Part shown: one piece after another, positions 53,627-61,535 of the stretch
How positions within the stretch are numbered: position 1 is the stretch's first letter
Layout: each line of letters opens with the position of its first letter
Assembly (NCBI RefSeq): GCF_002939945.1
Contig: NZ_MDEB01000001.1
Coordinates: 1,263,816 to 1,327,815, forward strand
Direction: 5' to 3'
Length of the DNA stretch: 64,000 bases
Origin: Xanthomonas arboricola pv. populi
GTDB lineage: Bacteria > Pseudomonadota > Gammaproteobacteria > Xanthomonadales > Xanthomonadaceae
Made by a program: the position numbers and the translations under genes
The notes under the pieces: generated by a model
The model's input: the letters and a program-made list of their open reading frames with translations, nothing else
Told to the model about the DNA's origin: nothing
The model's database searches: none

Positions 53627-53821
53627 CGTATCTCTCCTGTGAGTGTGATGCTGGATCTGAGGTTCAAGACAAATCCGCGTCCAGGACCATGGGCCATCTT
53701 AGCTGCATCTTCTGCGGTCACTATGCAACGTCGTATCGCTTACTCACCCCGCATGGCCAACTGCACTTACGGCGGCGGGCAGGCGTGTGGGCGGCCGAGA
53801 CTTACCTTATTCTGTTGACCC

Positions 53822-55288
53822 TCAGCGCGTCATTGACGGGCCGGCCTGGGTAACGGCTTGCTGCGACTGCTCCAGCGCCTGCTTCTGTTCACGCGCCTGT
53901 GCCTGGGTCTGGTTGATCGCCTGCAGGCGATCGAACGACTGGCTCTCTGGCGCCTGCACTGCGTCCACCGTCGGCATATGTGCACGCTGGTGTGCCGGAT
54001 CATTGAGGACGCCCTGGACGACAAAGACCTTCTCGCCGCCGGCCAGCTGACCTGTTGGGTTGTTGAGCACTACATGATCCACCCGCGACAACCCTTCTTC
54101 TTTTGCCAGCGCAAGCAGGCTGGCGGTCATACGCTGGCTTGCCCCGTCCCACTCTTTGCCGTGCTGGGCGTCGAGCTGCATCACACCACTTTTGATCTGC
54201 TGATATAGCGCGTGGTCTGGGTGGCCTGGCTGTGAGGGCGTCTGCGCTGGGGGACGTGGCGATTGTGGGTCGCGCTCTCGCAGCTCCTGCTCCAGCGCTT
54301 GGGCAGAAATCGGCGAGACGTGCAGGTGAGTGTCCTTGCTGTGCTGGAAGAGCCCAGGGGTTGGCGGCTGCGTACTACTGTCCAGGTATGGCATGGGGCG
54401 GGTGTCGCTGCCCAGGTCAATGCCGTTGTGCTCCAAAATTTTTTCATTGAATCCCAGGCGCTGCATGTCCAGGATCATTGGCTGCTCCGGCTCGCCGGGC
54501 TTTGACTTGTTGTAGTGTCGCTCGTAGATGGCGGCTGTGCCGACCACCCACGGACCGTAATGGTTGACGTAGTCGGACTGGCCCGCATGACCGATACGGG
54601 TGTCCTTGACCGACTTGTCGAAGTAATTCACTCCCATTGCCTCGACATTACCCGCCGTGGGCGACAACGTCAGGTCGCTATTGAACGCCAGGTTTGCCTT
54701 GGGCGTATAGATGCTTGGATAACCGCTGCGCGTGACGAAATCTCTGGCCCGACCATCCGCAAACAGGTACACATCTTCAAGCGTAGGATTAGGGTTACGA
54801 CTCTTGACCGCGCTCACGATAGCGTTCCATCCGGCTATTTCGGCCGTTGCTTCGTCCGCACGGTTACTGGCAAGCACCTTCTCGCCAGCAGCAGTGTAAT
54901 CGTGCGTGCTACGGGCGATTTTTATTGCCTCTGTTTTGAACTGTTCCCGCGCAAGCGCAGCAGTGGGACTGTAAAGGCTATGCTGAATTTCATGTCCCAA
55001 GACGAAAGTCAAATCGCCTGCTGCTGCATGCTTGCCGTTGGCATCATTCACCAGCGCTGCAAGCGGCAGGTGAATTTCCTGATCGCGTGGATCATAGGTG
55101 CCTCCCGCATGCGGATCGTTTAACGGCGCGAAGCCTTTCAGCAGCTTTTTCTGCACCGCCTCGTTGATCTGGCGGGTCAACTCGGGCGAATCGTTCAGGA
55201 CCCGATTGAAGTTGTCCAGATGCTCACGTGTGACACCTGGTTGCTGACCGAATGACGCCACCACGGCACTTGCTTCTTGGCTCAACAT
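53822..55288 (-). CDS. X-T4SS effector, HExxH metallopeptidase + XVIPCD
   Basis: 488 residues. A zinc-peptidase motif HEIQH (His99, Glu100, His103) within FVLGHEIQHSLYSP, with a downstream acidic stretch (ADEATAEIAGWNA, Glu146 or Glu150) as likely third ligand, suggests a protease or peptidoglycan peptidase. The C-terminal ~125 residues form an XVIPCD (DHALYQQIKSGVMQLDA, LAKEEGLSRVDHVVLNN, VFVVQGVLNDPAHQRAHM) with a Gln-rich tail. ATG 55288 has AAGGAG 7 bases before it. The immunity gene begins upstream on the same strand, its stop only 14 bases away. Confidence 0.87.
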   Translation of the reverse strand: MLSQEASAVVASFGQQPGVTREHLDNFNRVLNDSPELTRQINEAVQKKLLKGFAPLNDPHAGGTYDPRDQEIHLPLAALVNDANGKHAAAGDLTFVLGHEIQHSLYSPTAALAREQFKTEAIKIARSTHDYTAAGEKVLASNRADEATAEIAGWNAIVSAVKSRNPNPTLEDVYLFADGRARDFVTRSGYPSIYTPKANLAFNSDLTLSPTAGNVEAMGVNYFDKSVKDTRIGHAGQSDYVNHYGPWVVGTAAIYERHYNKSKPGEPEQPMILDMQRLGFNEKILEHNGIDLGSDTRPMPYLDSSTQPPTPGLFQHSKDTHLHVSPISAQALEQELRERDPQSPRPPAQTPSQPGHPDHALYQQIKSGVMQLDAQHGKEWDGASQRMTASLLALAKEEGLSRVDHVVLNNPTGQLAGGEKVFVVQGVLNDPAHQRAHMPTVDAVQAPESQSFDRLQAINQTQAQAREQKQALEQSQQAVTQAGPSMTR

Positions 55289-55302
55289 GTCCGCTCCTTG
55301 GA

Positions 55303-55932
55303 CTAGCGAATTTGAACCCACTCGATGCACTGATGAGTGGTGCGCGCTAAAGGTTCGTCAGCCTCGCCACGCGGGAAGAGCTCTACGCGCATCCCTGGGC
55401 GTTGAAAGATATCGCTCATCCATCGCCCATCTTCGACAAGATTGCGTTGTCGCGAGAAACCCATTTTTTCGAGGTGCGCCGCAAATGCCTCGAAGTCGAT
55501 CTGGCAGATATCCGACATAGACGGAGACGCTTCTGGCGGATTCGGCAGGAACAGGAACTCGAACCATGCACCCTTTATTTCAGTTTTGTTGACACCAAAC
55601 CCGTAGTTCCAGTCTCGGGTCAGCACTCCGCTGGCACCGAACCGCCCGGAACCATCACCGCGGTGCTGTACCGACTGGCCCATTGCTCGAGACACATGAT
55701 CGGCAGTGAACGATTCAATACTGGTGCTTGTGCGAATCAGCTCCAGTACCCGCTCCAATGCTTCCTGCGCGGTACGTGGTCCACCTTTGGAAGGATCTGC
55801 AGGTACGTGATCGGCTGAGGAACTCATGGCAGATGTCTCCGTGACGGTTGCCGGGGCTGGGGTGGCCGCCGTGTGGGCGCATGCGCCCAGAGCGAGGGTG
55901 GCGAGCAAGGCGTAGAGGGGGCGCGCGATCAT
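55303..55932 (-). CDS. Putative immunity lipoprotein for the metallopeptidase effector
   Basis: 209 residues. Lipobox LALGACAH puts the lipidated Cys at about residue 17; a Thr/Ala/Pro linker follows. The mature domain contains YGFGVNKTEIKGAWFEF and a Cys pair (DICQID, HQCIEW) that could form a disulfide. No family is recognised; assigned as immunity from order and lipobox. ATG 55932 gives a normal signal peptide although the frame runs to 56472. Confidence 0.72.
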   Translation of the reverse strand: MIARPLYALLATLALGACAHTAATPAPATVTETSAMSSSADHVPADPSKGGPRTAQEALERVLELIRTSTSIESFTADHVSRAMGQSVQHRGDGSGRFGASGVLTRDWNYGFGVNKTEIKGAWFEFLFLPNPPEASPSMSDICQIDFEAFAAHLEKMGFSRQRNLVEDGRWMSDIFQRPGMRVELFPRGEADEPLARTTHQCIEWVQIR

Positions 55933-56021
55933 GAAGCGTCCGTTGTGCGCTGGTGTGGCTGCGACGCTAGTGGCATCCGGCACCGAGGTCAATCGCAAGG
56001 GGTCTGGCAGCCGCACCATCA

Positions 56022-56435
56022 TCACCGCACGCTGCGCGCCTTGGCCGGCACCTCCACCGGAGGCAACACCTCCATCAACAGCTGCCCTTCGCTGGCGGTG
56101 ATACGCAGCTTGGTGCCGATGGCAAAGCCCAGTTGTTCCAGCCATAGGCCGCTGAGGCGGACGTGGGGCACGTGCTGGTCGCCGGCGTGGTCGTGGGCGC
56201 CGGGGTAATGGGTGTAGCTGACGGTGCATTGGCGCGGGCGGCGGGCGCGGCGGGGTGCGCGTAGCGTGCCGGGGCCTTGCGGGGAGGCGTCCGGGTCGGG
56301 CGGCAGCATCGGTGGCAGCTTGGTGCGGTCGGGTTCCACAACAACCCACTGCACCCGCTTGGGCGGCGCGGGGCGCGTACGCGTGCGGGTGGGCCGTGCA
56401 CTGGCAGATACCGTGGGTGGGCGGCGGCGTGTCAT
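56022..56435 (-). CDS. SymE-like toxin-family protein
   Basis: 137 residues. The first ~75 are basic, Pro/Arg-rich and low-complexity. The C-terminal ~55 (PHVRLSGLWLEQLGFAIG then TKLRITASEGQLLMEVL) match the SymE/AbrB-like fold of the type I toxin SymE. E. coli SymE is SOS-induced, binds nucleic acid and is repressed by an antisense RNA (SymR). Here the gene is coupled by an ATGA overlap to the upstream 89-residue gene and preceded by a C4-like RNA. ATG 56435 has CGGAGGCG upstream. Confidence 0.8.
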   Translation of the reverse strand: MTRRRPPTVSASARPTRTRTRPAPPKRVQWVVVEPDRTKLPPMLPPDPDASPQGPGTLRAPRRARRPRQCTVSYTHYPGAHDHAGDQHVPHVRLSGLWLEQLGFAIGTKLRITASEGQLLMEVLPPVEVPAKARSVR

Positions 56436-56701
56436 GGCGCCTCCGGGTGGTGGCCGGTGATGGTTGCAGCAACGCACTGCTGCAACGCCACGGCTCTGCG
56501 TGCGAACCATCGGCACGAAGTGTGCGGCGACACTGTGAGCTGGCGACTCAGCGGATGCGCAGGACGGTCGCTCGCCTGCTTAGCAGCAGTGCGTGCGGCC
56601 AGCCGGCGCAGCACCTCGCCCACATCCCACAGCAGGCCGTGAGCGGAGGCTGGCAACAGATAACCCGGCACCGATGCCGGCGTGAATGGTGCGGTAGACA
56701 T
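56432..56701 (-). CDS. 89-residue protein co-translated with SymE-like gene
   Basis: 89 residues with no recognised family; the middle is helical and basic (LLWDVGEVLRRLAARTAAKQ). ATG 56701 has GGAGGGCG about 6 bases upstream. Its stop TGA overlaps the ATG of the SymE-like gene (ATGA), implying translational coupling, as in leader/target arrangements controlled by antisense RNA. Confidence 0.62.
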   Translation of the reverse strand: MSTAPFTPASVPGYLLPASAHGLLWDVGEVLRRLAARTAAKQASDRPAHPLSRQLTVSPHTSCRWFARRAVALQQCVAATITGHHPEAP

Positions 56702-56753
56702 GGCAACGCCCTCCTGGAACAACCCAAGAACCGCCGCCAACGGCGACGGGATG

Positions 56754-56826
56754 TCGGGAGGTTCGAAACCGCAGAGAGCCGGCGGGCGTATTCCCCTTGC
56801 GGGTGTTGTATTAGCCGCCCTCCCGA
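56754..56826 (-). ncRNA. C4-like antisense RNA upstream of the SymE operon
   Basis: On the minus strand, a 73-base structured element closes with an 8-bp stem (TCGGGAGG with CCTCCCGA) and contains a CCC-GCAA-GGG hairpin and a CGCCCGCC segment. Size, position (53 bases before the start of the downstream ORF) and layout recall the C4 antisense RNA of P1-type phages. Its CGCCC and CCTCCC stretches could pair with GGAGGGCG at the ribosome-binding site of the 89-residue gene. Confidence 0.5.
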
Positions 56827-56867
56827 CGCAGGCATCGCATCGGCTTGTACCTGCAGGATGCAGGCAC

Positions 56868-56897
56868 AAAAAACCCACCGGTTTGACGGAGGTGGGT
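56868..56897 (-). terminator. Intrinsic terminator upstream of the C4-like RNA
   Basis: On the minus strand, ACCCACC (56897-56891) and GGTGGGT (56879-56873) form a 7-bp stem with an 11-base loop followed by six T. Nothing coding lies on that strand above it, so it probably ends an unknown short transcript or acts as an attenuator of the SymE operon. Confidence 0.78.
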
Positions 56898-57164
56898 ACC
56901 GCTCTCTGAGGAGTTTCGACGCTCCTTGAGGCAGAGGTTGCAACGCGCGGATTGCGATGTCAACACACGTCATCTCGACTTAGAAAGCGACTACAAGAGG
57001 CACCGACAAGCAGCCCATGTGCCCACACCCTCAGGATCATAAGCTCCCGACTTGCTCCGCGCGCGCTCACGCAGAATGGCTTTCGTGCTGTCGCAGAATT
57101 TCTACCTGGCCGTGTCGGCCAGACACCTCTAATCTTGCCGCATCATTCAGCAGTGACGGGCGAC

Positions 57165-57863
57165 ATGGAAAGTAGCGACGTAGCACCAAGCGTGCCTTTA
57201 ACTTTTAAAGCTTTAGAAGAACGCCTAAGGGTGCTGCCGGAGTTCCCGGCAGACACTGCCAGCCCTAGCCGCCTAGTGCGCGGCGCAGCCACCGTTTTGG
57301 CATGCGGAATAGCCTCTACGCTGATTGCGTCGTTCTTTAGCTTTACGAGTATTCCACCCCAGTTGCTGGCGAAGGTCGCAACCACCGGCTTCTGGGTTGC
57401 ATTGGCGGCGCTAGGCGTCCTGATGATAATTAGTCTCTACGGGATAGTGAGTGATCTACGTCAATGGACAGTCGATCAGGCTATGCGCACTGATCATCAG
57501 CTAGAGCAATTTCTGCAGGAAGTGACTTGGTTGAAGGGGTATCCGGCAGCAACCCTGCAACTCATGCTGGATCACGCCCGCTACAGCCATACACGCCGTG
57601 CGGGTCGAATTGCGTTATTAGCCGGGAGCGTCGACAAGCTAGGTCTGCTTCCAGTCGCGGCGTCGCTCTTCCTGGTTATGCGCGCTGGTGGAAATCCTCT
57701 AGCGATGTCTCCAATGACAGCGATGGTTGGTATTTTGCTGCTGTTCTTTTGGATGGTCTGCTGGGTAGCCACCTCGGCTAGGGGTAAGCTGCAGACCTAT
57801 GAATACTTGCTCGAGATGGCGTTAAAGGGCAAAGAGAAAGACGTAACAGCAGCTGATGCATAG
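57165..57863 (+). CDS. Membrane protein, four helices, unknown function
   Basis: 232 residues. A short N-terminal cytoplasmic region precedes two helices (about 43-62 and 70-95), a long amphipathic segment (about 97-160) and two more helices (about 163-183 and 192-212). No family is recognised. ATG 57165 is used (GACGGGCG upstream); GTG 57153 is also possible. It sits inside the effector island on the strand opposite the SymE operon. Confidence 0.6.
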   Translation: MESSDVAPSVPLTFKALEERLRVLPEFPADTASPSRLVRGAATVLACGIASTLIASFFSFTSIPPQLLAKVATTGFWVALAALGVLMIISLYGIVSDLRQWTVDQAMRTDHQLEQFLQEVTWLKGYPAATLQLMLDHARYSHTRRAGRIALLAGSVDKLGLLPVAASLFLVMRAGGNPLAMSPMTAMVGILLLFFWMVCWVATSARGKLQTYEYLLEMALKGKEKDVTAADA

Positions 57864-57993
57864 ATTGGGGTCAGGCATGGTCAGGTTAGCCCGCCTCCGT
57901 AACTTCATAGCTCCGCTACCCCGCAGGGGGCATACTTGCAACCGGTCTACACATGGATAACCATCCGTGTGATTGCGGTGGAGCTGTCAAATC

Positions 57994-58410
57994 ATGCAAA
58001 CGAATCCCCACGCCAACCTTAGTTCTCTAGCACTGCTAGTAGCTGCTAGTCTCTTCTTCATACCAGGGTGCTCTGCCATGCAGCAAGACTCACGGCCCGG
58101 ATTTAATACTCAGCAGTCTGCCTCCAAGGCGAGGCAAGAGCTTCAGGCGGCTAATCCTATCGGGTCGCCGCTTACGACTGCGCAGAAGAACCTTGAGGAT
58201 CTTGGATTTCGTTGCCAAGCGTTGAGCTCTCCGGGCGCAGGTTACAAAGCATCGATGGTGTGCACGCTTGCCTCTGTAGTGAAAGAGGCGCAGCCATCGG
58301 TGACGGCGCCAGCTGTGCCGGTTACCTGGATGGTCGGCTTTCATTCTGCTGACGGAATCTACTTGAGCACGCTGGTGGTGAATCGGGCTCCGCAGGATAT
58401 TGGAGAATAA
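57994..58410 (+). CDS. Putative immunity lipoprotein for the 58414-59601 effector
   Basis: 138 residues. Lipobox FFIPGCS puts the lipidated Cys at about residue 26. The mature part is small, with a Cys pair (GFRCQALS and SMVCTLAS) that could form a disulfide, and a beta-rich end (VTWMVGFHSADGIYLSTLVV). No family is recognised. It lies 3 bases before the effector start, the usual immunity-effector order in this island. ATG 57994 has GGTGGAG 10-11 bases upstream. Confidence 0.75.
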   Translation: MQTNPHANLSSLALLVAASLFFIPGCSAMQQDSRPGFNTQQSASKARQELQAANPIGSPLTTAQKNLEDLGFRCQALSSPGAGYKASMVCTLASVVKEAQPSVTAPAVPVTWMVGFHSADGIYLSTLVVNRAPQDIGE

Positions 58411-58413
58411 GTT

Positions 58414-59601
58414 ATGAATGAGCAGAAGAAGGCAACAATTTTGGTGGGGGCAAGCGAGGTTGCTGGTGACCGACGCCATCTTTACCTGCTCTTTCAGAAG
58501 TCCGATGGCAGCCAGACTGTAGTACGTGGAGGACCCGACACCAGAGCCGAGGGAAATGACCTGGCAAATTTTGCCGAGAGCACGGTTCTTGGCTCGGAGA
58601 AGTTTGGGCACATCATTGTCCAAGCGGCGCCTTACGTTGCGCCTTATGAAGTTGGGTACCGATTAAAGCAGGACGGGAACTACGAGCGAGTTCCCTTGAA
58701 TCAGCTGGATCCTTCCGACCCTGGCATTGCACGGGACGCAAGAGGCGACGTCGTGAAAGAGACGATCACCGCTCCAGACTGGCCCGCACCAGGCGAGCGT
58801 CACGAACGTATCGTTGCCTGGACTGGCTCTGACCAGGAATTAGCCGCAAAGCTCGAGTCCGCCGTCAAGGCTGCCGAGCAGATCAATCACGCGCAACTGG
58901 AATATTCTCCGCTGTACAACAACAGCAACGGTGTTGTCAGCAACTTGCTCAAGGCCAGCGGCGTTCAACCTGTTCTGCCGAAGAACGCACAAGGTGAGAC
59001 GGTCAACGCCCCTGATTTTGGGGAGGACCTTTATCAAGACGTCGGCGCGGCATCGGTACGCAGCGGCTACAGGTTTGACGGCAAGCAGTGGTTCGATGCG
59101 GACGATCGCAGGATCGCGCCTCCTACGAGTGGGCAGCCGTTGGTCCCTCAGGACCCGGCCGCGCCTTCGCGTGGATCGTCGGAGGGTTTCAAGCTCAGCG
59201 CACAGGCTCCATCGCCTACCGACCCCATGTTTGCTCAAATCCAGGATGGCGTACATCGGATCGATCATTCTCTGAATCGTGCTCCGGATGCCGCAAGTGA
59301 TCGCATGACCTGGAGCCTGTATGCACTCGCCAAAGAGCAGGGCATGGAACGTGTGGACAACGTAGTGCTTGGCCGAGCAGGCACCAGCGCAGCAGCTGGC
59401 GAATATGTCTTCTTGGTCCAGGGAGATCCCACCACCTCCGTGTACCACCGTGAACAAATGCGCACGGCAGATGCGGTGGAGAGTTCAGTCGAACAGAGCC
59501 AGGCCCGCGTGCAATCTGCCGAACAGACGCGTGCACTCGCGATGAGTGTCGAAGCTCAGGAGCAGAGTAAAAAGCCGGATGCACCAGGGCTGCAAGTCTG
59601 A
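58414..59601 (+). CDS. X-T4SS effector, unknown toxin domain + XVIPCD
   Basis: 395 residues. The C-terminal ~120 are an XVIPCD (PMFAQIQDGVHRIDHSLN, LAKEQGMERVDNVVLGR, EYVFLVQGDPTTSVYHREQM) followed by a Gln/Glu-rich tail. The N-terminal domain has RHLYLLF with a His at 22 and YSPLYNNSNGVVSNLL at about 165-180. The NNSN spot occupies the place where papain-like toxin domains carry NxCN, so a Ser may replace Cys or the enzyme class may differ. Preceded by its immunity gene at 3 bases. Base composition is lower in GC than the backbone. Confidence 0.8.
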   Translation: MNEQKKATILVGASEVAGDRRHLYLLFQKSDGSQTVVRGGPDTRAEGNDLANFAESTVLGSEKFGHIIVQAAPYVAPYEVGYRLKQDGNYERVPLNQLDPSDPGIARDARGDVVKETITAPDWPAPGERHERIVAWTGSDQELAAKLESAVKAAEQINHAQLEYSPLYNNSNGVVSNLLKASGVQPVLPKNAQGETVNAPDFGEDLYQDVGAASVRSGYRFDGKQWFDADDRRIAPPTSGQPLVPQDPAAPSRGSSEGFKLSAQAPSPTDPMFAQIQDGVHRIDHSLNRAPDAASDRMTWSLYALAKEQGMERVDNVVLGRAGTSAAAGEYVFLVQGDPTTSVYHREQMRTADAVESSVEQSQARVQSAEQTRALAMSVEAQEQSKKPDAPGLQV

Positions 59602-59763
59602 TCACCCTGTCCTCAGCAGCCTTTCGACCCGCCTACTAACGGCGACACGTTAGCGTCTAGACATGCTTCGAATAGCTTGCTTCCGACGCTTGAGCTTGGC
59701 TTTTGGCTTGCCGAGTTGGCAGGTGCTAACGTGTCTGTACGCATCCCATAATTAGGCAGAAAC

Positions 59764-60147
59764 GTGGGCATTAAAATTAGGCTGTTTTTCACTACAGGAT
59801 TACTCGCGCTATCAACCTTGGCTACTTGTGCAGGAGGAAACATGCGCTCTGATTACAAAAAAAATGATGTTCAGCCGGTCAAGATCGAAAAATTAGGCGA
59901 TTCACTCCAAATTACCTACCACATGCCTGCAGAAAGTCTCTTTTATTCTCCCGGCGTTGATTTCGCCAATGACCCTGGTGTATTGCGTATCGCCATCCGC
60001 AGATGCGGCATCAATGAGAAGTGTGATGCCATGGCAAAAGCTGCCATGCCACCAGCTGAGCCGTGGACACCGAAAGTCACCGTCCCGTATGCAGGGGGAA
60101 AGGTCGTACTGGTCTACGCAGACAGCGAAGAAACATTGTCCCCTTAA
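59764..60147 (+). CDS. Orphan immunity-type lipoprotein
   Basis: 127 residues from GTG 59764. The signal sequence LFFTTGLLALSTLATCAGG suggests lipidation at Cys22. The mature part is beta-rich with a Cys pair (IRRCGINEKCDAM). No family is recognised. Twenty bases later a start codon with an AAGGAG ribosome-binding site opens a frame destroyed by the IS, so this looks like the immunity half of a broken effector pair. It may also protect against related effectors of neighbouring strains. Confidence 0.7.
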   Translation: MGIKIRLFFTTGLLALSTLATCAGGNMRSDYKKNDVQPVKIEKLGDSLQITYHMPAESLFYSPGVDFANDPGVLRIAIRRCGINEKCDAMAKAAMPPAEPWTPKVTVPYAGGKVVLVYADSEETLSP

Positions 60148-60166
60148 TTCCACAAGGAGCGATGCA

Positions 60167-60289
60167 ATGAGCACCGATCAAAAGTGCGCCGGGTCATTGA
60201 GCGCCAAGGCGGCGTGTTTTTCGTTGGGGACAACTGCCGGATTCCGTGCATCTGTACTTGCAGATGCTCGCCGCGACGGCCGAAGCCGT
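60167..60289 (+). pseudogene. 5' remnant of an effector gene cut by the IS element
   Basis: ATG 60167 with CAAGGAG 8-9 bases upstream opens a frame beginning MSTDQKCAGSLSAKAAC that runs into the left inverted repeat at 60290 and stops inside it. Position directly after an immunity-type gene matches the effector slot of the three intact pairs. No continuation is seen to the right of the IS, where the restriction-modification genes begin, so the remainder was probably deleted. Confidence 0.5.
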
Positions 60290-60359
60290 TGTCGACTCCC
60301 CGTAATTCAATGCCAGCCATAACTAGAGGTCTCCGGCACACTAGCCACCAAGGAGACCA

Positions 60360-60641
60360 ATGATGCGCAAGAGCAAGTTCACCGAGAGCCAGATTGTCGC
60401 CACGCTGAAGCAGGTTGAGGGCGGCCGCCAGGTCAAGGATGTGTGCCGTGAGCTGGGTATTTCCGACGCGACGTACTACGTCTGGAAGTCCAAGTACGGC
60501 GGCATGGAGGCCGCTGACGTGAAACGCCTTCGCGACCTGGAGACCGAGCACAGCAAGCTCAAACGCATGTATGCCGAGCTCGCGATGGAAAACCATGCAT
60601 TGAAGGATGTCATCGCAAAAAGCTGTAGACCCGGCGCATAA
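60360..60641 (+). CDS. IS3 transposase OrfA (helix-turn-helix)
   Basis: 93 residues. HTH_8-type domain [38 protein letters not shown], then a leucine-zipper-like helix. It supplies DNA binding for the transposase. AAGGAG precedes the ATG pair at 60360/60363. The reading frame continues past the usual frameshift site and ends at 60641. Confidence 0.9.
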   Translation: MMRKSKFTESQIVATLKQVEGGRQVKDVCRELGISDATYYVWKSKYGGMEAADVKRLRDLETEHSKLKRMYAELAMENHALKDVIAKSCRPGA

Positions 60642-61470
60642 GCGCCCGCTTCTTGCCTGGCTCATCGAGCAGCATGGCTGGAGCGAGCGCCGGGCCTGTT
60701 CGCTCGTTGGCGTGGCGCGCTCGACAGCGCGCGATCGGCGTGGTCCCGATCGCGACGAGGAGGTCGTTGCGCTGTTGTCCGAATTGGCCGAGCGCTTTCC
60801 CGAGCGTGGATTTGGAAAACTCTTTCAGATCATCGGCCGTCGCGGACATGTGTGGAATCACAAAAGGGTGTGGCGCGTGTATTGCCTGATGAAGCTCAAT
60901 CAACGTCGTCGCAGCAGGCGCCGGGTCCCGACCCGTCATCCACAGCCGCTGGCATGCGGAGAGCGACCCAATGCTGGATGGTCAATCGACTTCATGTCCG
61001 ATGCGCTGTGGGATGGTCGGCGTTTCCGTACGTTCAATGTCATTGACGATTTCAGCCGGGAAGCCTTGGCGATCGAAGTGGACTTGAATCTTCCGGCCGC
61101 CCGCGTCATCCGCACCTTGGAGCGCATCGCAGCCTGGCGCGGCTATCCCGCCAAGCTTCGCCTGGACAATGGCCCGGAGTTTGTCGCATTGGCCTTGGCC
61201 GAGTGGGCCGAGCGCAAAGGCATCGCATTGGATTTCATTGAGCCTGGACGGCCGATGCAAAACGGTTTCATCGAACGCTTCAACGGCAGCTACCGGCGCG
61301 GCGTGCTGGACATGCACATTTTCCGCACGCTGAGCGAGGTTCGCGAACAGACCGAACACTGGCTGGCCGACTACAACCAGCAGACCCCGCATGACAGCCT
61401 GGGCGGGCTAACGCCCGCCGAGTTCCGTGATCAACATCAACCGCAGACCTCTAGTTTTGGCTGGCATTGA
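60607..61470 (+). CDS. IS3 transposase OrfB (DDE integrase)
   Basis: 287 residues of rve-type integrase. The DDE residues are visible: Asp in WSIDFMSD, Asp in LDNGPEF and Glu in [12 protein letters not shown], with an HTH-like [16 protein letters not shown] segment before the core. OrfB is normally made as an OrfAB fusion by a -1 shift at an A6G run; here the run at 60617-60621 has five A and orfB is in the +1 frame relative to orfA. ATG 60607 overlaps orfA and could allow independent translation. Confidence 0.9.
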   Translation: MSSQKAVDPAHKRPLLAWLIEQHGWSERRACSLVGVARSTARDRRGPDRDEEVVALLSELAERFPERGFGKLFQIIGRRGHVWNHKRVWRVYCLMKLNQRRRSRRRVPTRHPQPLACGERPNAGWSIDFMSDALWDGRRFRTFNVIDDFSREALAIEVDLNLPAARVIRTLERIAAWRGYPAKLRLDNGPEFVALALAEWAERKGIALDFIEPGRPMQNGFIERFNGSYRRGVLDMHIFRTLSEVREQTEHWLADYNQQTPHDSLGGLTPAEFRDQHQPQTSSFGWH

Positions 61471-61535
61471 ATTACGGGGAGTCGACACACTATTCACGCC
61501 TTTATTCGATCTGCTCCCATGACCAACTATCACTG

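Larger units (their letters stand above)
60290..61487 (+). mobile_element. IS3-family insertion sequence (1198 bp)
   Basis: Bounded by near-perfect ~43-base inverted repeats: left from 60290 (TGTCGACTCCCCGTAATTC...) and right ending at 61487. It contains orfA and orfB in IS3-type arrangement. No matching target-site duplication is seen at the ends (CGT on the left, CAC on the right), consistent with a later deletion or recombination next to it. Confidence 0.9.
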
